NCBI GenBank assembly: GCA_003552325.1 | Contig: PUKM01000009.1 | Span: 1-7,169, forward strand | Direction: 5' to 3' | DNA: 7,169 nucleotides | Source: Natrialbaceae archaeon | Lineage (GTDB): Archaea; Halobacteriota; Halobacteria; Halobacteriales; Natrialbaceae | Part shown: in pieces, positions 1-4,462 of the stretch | Numbering within the stretch: position 1 is the stretch's first letter | How the letters are laid out: each line of letters starts with the position of its first letter | Translations under genes and position numbers: made by a program | Notes under the pieces: model-generated | The model's input: only the letters and a program-made list of their open reading frames with translations | Told to the model about the DNA's origin: nothing | Databases searched by the model: none

Positions 1-73
1 CTCCCTGTACGAGTTGGACGACCTCGCCACCTTGAATATCGACGGCGGGCACGACCTCGAAGCCTTGGTTCAT
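1..73 (-). CDS. hisA: HisA N-terminus (partial, runs off the left edge)
   Basis: HisA (ProFAR isomerase) catalyses the Amadori rearrangement of ProFAR to PRFAR in histidine biosynthesis, in the cytoplasm. Only the first 24 codons are in the window, starting from the ATG at 73. The translation begins MNQGFEVVPAVDIQGG and continues EVVQLVQG, matching the first beta strand of the HisA TIM barrel as found in haloarchaea. The Asp in the PAVD motif (residue 11) is the family's conserved N-terminal catalytic Asp. HisF, the related barrel, normally starts differently (a CLD-type motif), so HisA is the better call. The gene has only about 25 bp before the probable left end of an insertion element. A TATA-like CTTTAGG (97-103 on the minus strand) lies 24-30 bases upstream of the ATG, suitable for leaderless transcription, but it may belong to the element. 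Confidence 0.8.
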   Translation of the reverse strand, partial: MNQGFEVVPAVDIQGGEVVQLVQG

Positions 74-96
74 ACTCGAGATGGGAGATGTGCGTG

Positions 97-126
97 CCTA
101 AAGCCGACGGTTTGTGGGCTTATGGG
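97..126 (+). repeat. candidate left-end hairpin of the IS element
   Basis: The imperfect inverted repeat pairs AAGCC (101-105) with GGCTT (117-121) and extends weakly outward through CC and GG. It begins with the same AAAGCC(G)ACGG motif that opens the right-end hairpin. It lies just downstream of the truncated tnpA reading frame, where the left end of an IS605-type element should be. The stem is short and imperfect, so the assignment rests mainly on position and the shared motif. The rest of 74-153 shows no reading frame I would call. Confidence 0.35.
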
Positions 127-153
127 CTCGAGTGAAGCTTCGGTGTTCTCCAG

Positions 154-588
154 TTAGGAACGTCGAAGCGGTGAATCCGGCCCTCGACCCCATCTAATTT
201 CCGGGTGACGCTTGAGTATCGTTCGTCCCCAGTAACCTTTGAATTGCTTCGCTATCTCGGCAGGACTCCATTTCGGGTCTGCCTCCACGAACAAATGAAC
301 GTGGTCGGTGGCAATCTCCATCGACACAATAACGTGACCGAACCGATTGGCCGTCCCCGGAACAATTCCGCGAGTTCGTCTCGAACTAACTCCAACATCC
401 CGTGTCGATACTGAGCGGGATCGGAGATCCCGCGAGGTACGCAAAGTGGTTCGAAACGTGCTCGCACGTTTCGTCATCACGAGACGGGCCGCCGTCTCGA
501 ACGACTTCGCTTTGCTTGACTTCGGACACCACACGAAATGATACTTACACAAACTAATCAAATGTGCATGACTCCTGTAGTCTCCCAT
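154..588 (-). pseudogene. tnpA: tnpA, IS200/IS605 Y1 (HUH) transposase, disrupted
   Basis: TnpA would cut and rejoin single-stranded element ends using an HUH metal site and a C-terminal tyrosine. The reading frame from ATG 588 gives 144 residues. The N-terminus MGDYRSHAHLISLCKYHFVW plus CPK is typical, and the HUH motif DHVHLF (His96, His98) and the EIAKQFKG segment are present. Three lesions are visible. First, after CPK the expected YRHG-type helix is missing; it appears in another frame at 410 downward (YRHGMLELVRDELAELFRG), leaving about 109 foreign bases at 411-519. Second, a base is missing near 353-358, which returns the frame to the HUH part and makes the whole look like one ORF. Third, the protein ends just after HPEIRW, so the C-terminal region carrying the nucleophilic tyrosine is absent. 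GTG 612 in the same frame is an alternative start. An active enzyme is very unlikely. Confidence 0.8.
415..499. repeat. three tandem hairpins inside the tnpA insert
   Basis: Three perfect inverted repeats follow one another: GCGGGATC/GATCCCGC at 415-422 and 426-433 (3-base loop), CGAAACGTG/CACGTTTCG at 452-460 and 465-473 (4-base loop), and CGAGACGG/CCGTCTCG at 480-487 and 492-499 (4-base loop). All lie in the roughly 109 bp that interrupts the conserved tnpA sequence. This could be a small palindromic or MITE-like insertion, or a structured RNA segment. I do not recognise it as a known element. Confidence 0.6.
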
Positions 589-601
589 CCTAATCCCTAC
601 G

Positions 602-608
602 TTTATTA
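602..608 (+). promoter_or_regulatory. TATA box of tnpB
   Basis: The sequence TTTATTA lies 24-30 bases upstream of the tnpB ATG at 632. This matches archaeal TATA spacing for a transcript starting at or next to the start codon. No ribosome binding site precedes the ATG. Confidence 0.5.
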
Positions 609-611
609 TCA

Positions 612-629
612 CTTGATACGATAGTCAAG
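612..629. promoter_or_regulatory. dyad between tnpA and tnpB
   Basis: The arms CTTGA (612-616) and TCAAG (625-629) flank an 8-base centre. They lie just upstream of the tnpB start and about 25-40 bases upstream of the tnpA ATG on the other strand. A TATA-like stretch for tnpA would overlap it. The position suits an operator serving both divergent genes, but the arms are short and chance is possible. Confidence 0.25.
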
Positions 630-631
630 GT

Positions 632-1948
632 ATGGGTATCGAAGAAGTCACGAAGACTGCACGTACCCGACTCTGCATAGAGTCTGGTGAGCGGTCGTGG
701 CTCAAAGATGCCCGTTACACCGCACGAGACATCGCCAACGACACACTCCGACTCAAACAAGCAGGTCACTCACGCACCGAGATTCAGAAGGATGTTGATC
801 GAGAGGACTTCCTTCGGAACAACAAGTGTGCGGTCGTCGGGAAAGCCCTGCAAGCGTGGGATTCCTACAAAGAACTCCTCAACTGGTGGCACGACCAAGA
901 CGACACTCACGTCGGAAAACCGTCGCCACCCGCCACGGACAAGAAAGGAGCCTACCCGCTTGTCATGGCTCACACCGAAGGCTACCGACTCACCCTCAAC
1001 GATGAGGATGACCGGATTCAGTTCCGTGTGAGTCCGAAGCCATACAAGAAGGTGAGAGGACATCTTCGAGGGCGACAAGAAGACCTCAAACTCATCAAGG
1101 CAGCCTTGACCGAAGAGGAGTGGTCGTTGGGACAAGCCGAACTTCTGCACCGAGATGGCGTGTACTACCTACACGTCACGGCCAAAACAGAGATTGACGT
1201 GCCTGAACCCGAAGACGCGGACACACTCGTCGGCGTCGATATTAACGAGCGCAACATCGCCCTCACCGCTCTTGATCGTGAGACGATGGACACGCTCGGA
1301 ACACTCGTGCTTGACTACGGTACGGTGAAAGCCGAACGCCAACGCTACCACACCATCACGAAACGTTGTCAGGAACACGGCCAACACTCTATCCATCACC
1401 AACTCGGTGAGAAAGAAGAACGCTACACTGCGTGGATTCTTCACCGAATGTCCCGAGTCGTGGTGGAGTTCGCTCAACAGTTCTCGAACCCAGTCATTGT
1501 GTTCGAGGACTTGAGCGGGATTCGAGACGCCATCAAGTACGGTACGTACATGAATCGGCGTCTGCACAAATTCCCGTTCCACATGTTCGAGCAACAAGTT
1601 CGATACAAAGCAACGTGGAATCAGATTCCGTGTGAGATGGTTGAGTCACCGTACAACTCGAAGTCGTGTTCGTGCTGTGGACACCGTGGCTACCGCCAAG
1701 GTCGACGGTTCCGATGTACGAATGATTCGTGTGGGGTTCAGCAAGACCACGCGGACCGGAACGCGAGTGTGAATGTGGCGTGGCGAGCGTGGGCAAAACA
1801 CGCTGGTGTAGACGTTGAATCGGTTACTTACCGGACTCGCAAAACCCAGCCGTTTGTTCGGAAGGTGAGCCTGTCTGGGTCGGGGCGCTCTGTAAACCGC
1901 CCATCCTCATCCCGCGAAATCGCTTCGCGTGGAGTGCTATCGGCATAG
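632..1948 (+). CDS. tnpB: TnpB, RNA-guided nuclease of the IS200/IS605 family (IS1341-type)
   Basis: TnpB is an RNA-guided DNA endonuclease, ancestral to Cas12, that uses an RNA from the right end of its own element to cut target DNA. The 438-residue protein has the usual order. A helical N-terminal half is followed by RuvC-I GVDINERN (Asp203), RuvC-II VIVFEDLSGIR (Glu292), a zinc finger with CSCC (Cys346, Cys349) and a second pair (Cys362, Cys367), and RuvC-III DHADRNASVN (Asp375). All three catalytic acids and four zinc ligands are present, and the reading frame has no breaks. The length is slightly above the usual 370-420 or so. The last 60 residues after RuvC-III are basic and low in conserved features, probably shaped by the overlapping RNA. 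The ATG at 632 is supported by a TATA box 24-30 bases upstream. The gene has no CTCGAG hexamers, unlike its chromosomal neighbours. Confidence 0.93.
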   Translation: MGIEEVTKTARTRLCIESGERSWLKDARYTARDIANDTLRLKQAGHSRTEIQKDVDREDFLRNNKCAVVGKALQAWDSYKELLNWWHDQDDTHVGKPSPPATDKKGAYPLVMAHTEGYRLTLNDEDDRIQFRVSPKPYKKVRGHLRGRQEDLKLIKAALTEEEWSLGQAELLHRDGVYYLHVTAKTEIDVPEPEDADTLVGVDINERNIALTALDRETMDTLGTLVLDYGTVKAERQRYHTITKRCQEHGQHSIHHQLGEKEERYTAWILHRMSRVVVEFAQQFSNPVIVFEDLSGIRDAIKYGTYMNRRLHKFPFHMFEQQVRYKATWNQIPCEMVESPYNSKSCSCCGHRGYRQGRRFRCTNDSCGVQQDHADRNASVNVAWRAWAKHAGVDVESVTYRTRKTQPFVRKVSLSGSGRSVNRPSSSREIASRGVLSA

Positions 1949-2008
1949 GCTGGGGGAATTACAAAAGCCACGGGTCACCCGACCCGTGGTCGTTTACAAG
2001 CTGAAAAT
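1861..2008 (+). ncRNA. predicted omega RNA (reRNA/sotRNA) at the tnpB 3' end
   Basis: TnpB guide RNAs come from the 3' end of tnpB plus the right end, with the guide taken from flanking DNA. Sense-overlapping transcripts at this position have been described for IS1341-type genes of Halobacterium. Here the region contains a small hairpin CGCGAA/TTCGCG (1913-1918, 1924-1929) inside the tnpB codons and the strong hairpin at 1968-1989. The following 16-20 bases from about 1990 would be the guide. They cover the stop codon and last codons of the PiT gene, in antisense. The limits are guesses and there is no transcription evidence in the sequence itself. Confidence 0.45.
1968..1989. terminator. right-end hairpin, also a likely terminator for the PiT gene
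   Basis: The perfect 9-bp arms CCACGGGTC (1968-1976) and GACCCGTGG (1981-1989) enclose the loop ACCC. As the right-end hairpin it should be needed for element excision and for the guide RNA scaffold. Read on the minus strand it sits 4 bases after the PiT stop codon and is followed by CTTTTGTAATT, a T-rich tail that could end PiT transcription. Confidence 0.6.
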
Positions 2009-3265
2009 CGGGACGAACCGGAACGTGAGAAACGCGCCAATTGTCGCCAGCACGGGGACGAAGTTCTGAATCAGGATCACTCGTCCTGTCGTCGATGGAT
2101 CAAACAGATCGGAAGCTTTCGGAATATCCTCTGGCTCTTCTTCACCGATCGCCGGCGCTGGCTCCCCTTCTTTCTCGGCGGTGAGGGCGCCCACAGAAAC
2201 GCCGGCTTCATCTTTTCCGCGAACCGCGTCGCTCACCGTCGTCGTGCGCGTCGCTCGGCCCCAACCGAGACCGACGATGCTCATCGTCGCCACGATAACC
2301 AACTGCACGGGAATCCCGATCGCCGACAGCGCTGTGACGATGGTTGCGGAGACAGTCATCACGATCACGGCGGCCGTCAAAGGAAGATTCGTGATGTCGT
2401 TGCCCATCGTCTCGAGGGTTCGTCTCGCGATCGTAAACGCGCCGATGGTCACGGCGATGCCGGCGATGATGACGCCCCACTCCATGTTCCCGATGGTGGT
2501 GGTGAGCCCGGCGACGCTGAGGTCGAGGGGGTAATCCAGCGCGTCGCTGCCGACCAGTGGGGCGACGGCGTTAGCGACGTTCGAGGCACCCGAACTGAAC
2601 GCCATGTAACAGCCGATGGCGACGACGAGCAGCGAGCCCGTAATCTCGCGTTTGTCGGTGCCCTCTTGGACGGCCACCGTCGGGATGAGTCCCGTTCGTT
2701 CGACCACCCAGAGGTGGGTTTCGCGACGGGAGATGGCGACCCACTCGTTGATCTGCGGATAGAAGTAACGCCCGATAACGCCACTGATCCAGAACGCGAT
2801 GACCGGCGCGACGACCCACCAGGAGACGATTTCGCCCATCGTCGCCCAGTTGAGCGTGCCCGTCGCGAGGCCAAGTCCGGCGATTGCCCCGACGGCGGTC
2901 ATCGAGGTGGACGCCGGGACGCCAAAGAGGTTTCCAGCGAAGAGCGCCAGCCCGATGAAAAATAGGATGGCAATGCCGGTCTCGAGAGTCATGATCCCCT
3001 CCGCGACGATGCCGTCACCGAGGGTTTCGACGACGGCTGGGCCGACGATCCAGCCCCCGAGGAAAAAGAAAACCGACATCAAGACGGCTGCGCCGACTTT
3101 CGAGAGTACCTTTGCCCCAACAGCGGGACCGAACGAGACGCCGGTCGTTGCGCCACCGATGTTGTAGCCGACAAAGAGGGCAACGAGGATGCCCGCAGCG
3201 AGGTATATCTCGATCACGATAGGGCCAAGGACGTGGATTCGTATAAACAATATGAAATCGGTCAT
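1994..3265 (-). CDS. PiT-family inorganic phosphate transporter / anion permease
   Basis: This is an integral membrane protein of about 423 residues with many hydrophobic segments and the two-fold repeat of the PiT family, which imports phosphate using an ion gradient. Residue numbers here count from an in-frame GTG at 3271; the ATG at 3265 is preferred. The first repeat has VGYNIGGATTGVSFGPAVG (34-52) and FGVPASTSMTAVGAIAG (116-132). The second has GASNVANAVAPLVG (228-241) and IGIPVQLVIVATMSIVGLG (318-336). A hydrophilic acidic stretch (about 350-395) precedes a final membrane segment. The canonical GAND signatures are altered to GYNI and GASN, and the second STTH is replaced by QLVI, so the substrate or ion may differ from classic Pit. 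The gene is divergent from the ferredoxin gene. Its stop codon abuts the right end of the IS element. No PhoU-like or DUF47 partner lies next to it within the window. Confidence 0.85.
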   Translation of the reverse strand: MTDFILFIRIHVLGPIVIEIYLAAGILVALFVGYNIGGATTGVSFGPAVGAKVLSKVGAAVLMSVFFFLGGWIVGPAVVETLGDGIVAEGIMTLETGIAILFFIGLALFAGNLFGVPASTSMTAVGAIAGLGLATGTLNWATMGEIVSWWVVAPVIAFWISGVIGRYFYPQINEWVAISRRETHLWVVERTGLIPTVAVQEGTDKREITGSLLVVAIGCYMAFSSGASNVANAVAPLVGSDALDYPLDLSVAGLTTTIGNMEWGVIIAGIAVTIGAFTIARRTLETMGNDITNLPLTAAVIVMTVSATIVTALSAIGIPVQLVIVATMSIVGLGWGRATRTTTVSDAVRGKDEAGVSVGALTAEKEGEPAPAIGEEEPEDIPKASDLFDPSTTGRVILIQNFVPVLATIGAFLTFRFVPIFSL

Positions 3266-3310
3266 CACCACTCGTCACCTCACTTACGGCATGGATCCCG
3301 CTTCTGAGTC

Positions 3311-3319
3311 TGATAAACC
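3311..3319 (-). promoter_or_regulatory. candidate TATA box of the PiT gene
   Basis: On the minus strand the sequence reads GGTTTATCA, about 46-54 bases upstream of the ATG at 3265. This would give a short leader of roughly 20 bases if it is used. No better match at leaderless spacing was seen. Confidence 0.3.
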
Positions 3320-3337
3320 ATTGAAAACGAACAGCAA

Positions 3338-3346
3338 GCTATACCA
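3338..3346 (+). promoter_or_regulatory. TATA box of the ferredoxin gene
   Basis: The sequence GCTATACCA lies 25-33 bases upstream of the ATG at 3371. The spacing suits a leaderless or nearly leaderless ferredoxin transcript, and no ribosome binding site is visible before the start. Confidence 0.5.
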
Positions 3347-3370
3347 GTACGTATCTCCAAGTCGAACGTG

Positions 3371-3760
3371 ATGCCTACGGTAGAATACCTCAACTACGAA
3401 GTGCTGGACGACCAGGGCTGGGACATGGACGACGACGACCTCTTCGAGAAAGCTGCCGACGCCGGCCTCGGTGACGAGGATTACGGCACTCTCGAGGTCA
3501 ACGAAGGCGAGTACATCCTCGAGTCAGCCGAGGCACAGGGCTACGACTGGCCCTTCTCGTGCCGTGCTGGGGCGTGTGCGAACTGTGCTGCCATCGTCAC
3601 CGAAGGCGAGATCCAGATGGACATGCAACAGATCCTCTCGGACGAGGAAGTCGAGGACAAAAACGTCCGCTTGACCTGTATCGGCACGGCCGAGACCGAC
3701 GAGGTCAAGATCGTTTACAACGCGAAACACCTCGACTACTTGCAGAACCGCGTCATCTGA
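3371..3760 (+). CDS. halobacterial 2Fe-2S ferredoxin
   Basis: This small acidic cytoplasmic electron carrier is the plant-type [2Fe-2S] ferredoxin of haloarchaea. It is known to accept electrons from 2-oxoacid:ferredoxin oxidoreductases. The 129-residue product starts MPTVEYLNYEVLDD and ends YNAKHLDYLQNRVI, closely matching the ferredoxin of Halobacterium and Haloarcula in length and sequence. The cluster ligands are Cys64, Cys69 and Cys72 in SCRAGACANC, plus Cys103 in LTCIG. These correspond to positions 63, 68, 71 and 102 of the mature form. The acidic N-terminal insertion (about residues 13-37) typical of halophilic ferredoxins is present. Lys119 matches the lysine reported as acetylated in the Halobacterium protein. 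ATG 3371 is chosen over GTG 3368 because it gives the family N-terminus. The gene is transcribed alone; a short T run (3779-3783) follows 18 bases after the stop. Confidence 0.96.
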   Translation: MPTVEYLNYEVLDDQGWDMDDDDLFEKAADAGLGDEDYGTLEVNEGEYILESAEAQGYDWPFSCRAGACANCAAIVTEGEIQMDMQQILSDEEVEDKNVRLTCIGTAETDEVKIVYNAKHLDYLQNRVI

Positions 3761-4020
3761 ACGGCATCGCCGCACCACTTTTTCCGGGTCTCTGAAGCGA
3801 GCATCAGCCCCGGTCCAGTGCCCTTGTGGGGTATTCACTCACACACTCCCTCATAATCGCGGGTACCTGAAGTGACCAAACGATCATCCCTCCTCTGGCT
3901 GTGGCCACGCTAGAAGCTTTTTATAAAAGTGGATGCCCCTCAGCACACTCGTGTCGTCTGCGTCCCGTCGTCAGAACGAGTCTTGTCGGAGACAGTCGTC
4001 GGCACTACCGACCGCGACGA
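3761..4020. other. intergenic region, no convincing gene; strong TATA-like site
   Basis: These 260 bases separate the convergent ferredoxin and small membrane protein genes. They hold a T5 run just after the ferredoxin stop (3779-3783), which is probably its terminator. At 3917-3929 is CTTTTTATAAAAG, a nearly symmetrical AT-rich site that reads as a TATA box on both strands. On the minus strand its T-rich side could instead terminate the small membrane protein gene. A 27-codon minus-strand ORF (3804-3887) begins 31-41 bases beyond this site, but nothing about its sequence marks it as real. Confidence 0.4.
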
Positions 4021-4302
4021 TCAGGCTGTGGGTGTTTCCTCGTCGGTTTCGGCCGTCTCCTCGTCGGTTGCGGTTGCCTGTTCCATGGCATACCCCGCGA
4101 TACCGGCGGCAGCCATCCCGATTCCAACCGCTCGAAGCTGTCGGATGTACGCCGGCTTTGCCTCGAGCATGGCTGTATTCTCGAAGTTCTGGCCGAGCAG
4201 TTGTTTCAGGAACCACACGCTCGTCTGTGGGATGAGTGCCGTCACCACTCCCTGGCCGATCATCCAGAGGGCACCCAGTTTTCGACATTTTGGACCGTAC
4301 AT
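4021..4302 (-). CDS. small haloarchaeal membrane protein with acidic tail, function unknown
   Basis: The 93-residue product starts MYGPKCRKLG. It has a hydrophobic stretch at about 9-37 (ALWMIGQGVVTALIPQ region), then NFENTAMLEAKPAYIRQLRA, a second glycine/alanine-rich hydrophobic stretch at about 58-74, and a very acidic C-terminus with two DEET repeats (80-90). This suggests a two-helix membrane-associated protein with a negatively charged tail. I think I recognise it as one of the conserved haloarchaeal hypothetical proteins, but I cannot assign a function. A longer in-frame ATG at 4422 exists, but ATG 4302 is preferred. A TATA-like TTTATTC lies 25-31 bases upstream of it, and the 40 extra residues of the longer version look like read-through of intergenic DNA. 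It is downstream of the aldo/keto reductase on the same strand but separated by about 160 bp with its own promoter, so it is probably not in an operon. Confidence 0.7.
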   Translation of the reverse strand: MYGPKCRKLGALWMIGQGVVTALIPQTSVWFLKQLLGQNFENTAMLEAKPAYIRQLRAVGIGMAAAGIAGYAMEQATATDEETAETDEETPTA

Positions 4303-4324
4303 ATCGATTGTTCGGGATTCCAAG

Positions 4325-4335
4325 GGAATAAATCC
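4325..4335 (-). promoter_or_regulatory. TATA box of the small membrane protein gene
   Basis: On the minus strand this reads GGATTTATTCC. The TTTATTC core (4327-4333) lies 25-31 bases upstream of the ATG at 4302, the right distance for leaderless transcription. It is the main evidence for choosing that start. Confidence 0.5.
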
Positions 4336-4369
4336 TCCACTGAGTCCCAGTTTGTGGGGGTCTCCTGCC

Positions 4370-4462
4370 CAGTCGACTGACGCCTCGTCTGTCCTCCCGA
4401 CGTCGGGTTTGGTTTGGCACACGTTCGATGTGCCAGTGTGGTTGTCGCCAGTCGAGGTCGAC
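4370..4462. repeat. cluster of four dyad symmetries downstream of the aldo/keto reductase
   Basis: Within about 90 bases there are a perfect palindrome CAGTCGACTG (4370-4379), a perfect 12-base palindrome CCCGACGTCGGG (4396-4407), a hairpin TGGCACA/TGTGCCA (4415-4421 and 4429-4435), and GTCGA/TCGAC around two bases (4451-4462) that overlaps the reductase stop codon. The hairpin may serve as a reductase terminator, although no T run follows it. The palindromes could be operators for the small membrane protein gene downstream. Confidence 0.4.

Larger units (their letters stand above)
97..1991 (+). mobile_element. IS200/IS605-type element with dead tnpA and intact tnpB
   Basis: This is an IS605-style arrangement: a Y1/HUH transposase gene on the minus strand and a tnpB gene on the plus strand, diverging from about 589-631. 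The boundaries are approximate. The right end is placed at the strong hairpin 1968-1989. The left end is placed at the imperfect hairpin 97-126. Both ends contain a related start, AAAGCCGACGG at 100-110 and AAAGCCACGGG at 1964-1974, as expected for the paired subterminal hairpins of this family. Such elements move as single-stranded circles and have neither terminal inverted repeats nor target duplications, so none were expected. I could not identify the target tetranucleotide with certainty; TTTAC at 1993-1997 directly follows the right hairpin. The element is probably non-autonomous because its tnpA is broken. Confidence 0.75.

Noticed and set aside
134..169. GCTTCG/CGAAGC inverted repeat (137-142, 164-169) as the left end of the element
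   Set aside because: The arms are short, the loop is over 20 bases, and it overlaps the end of the tnpA frame. The 97-126 hairpin with the motif shared with the right end is a better candidate.
252..467. A 71-codon minus-strand frame as a separate small gene
   Set aside because: Its middle section (YRHGMLELVRDELAELFRG) is the displaced helix of tnpA, so it is part of the broken gene rather than an independent one.
415..499. Tandem hairpins as a CRISPR array
   Set aside because: The three palindromes differ in sequence and are not direct repeats separated by spacers. No direct-repeat array and no cas gene is present in the window.
205..541. Short plus-strand frames opposite tnpA
   Set aside because: They are shadows of the decayed transposase, whose HUH motif lies on the minus strand.
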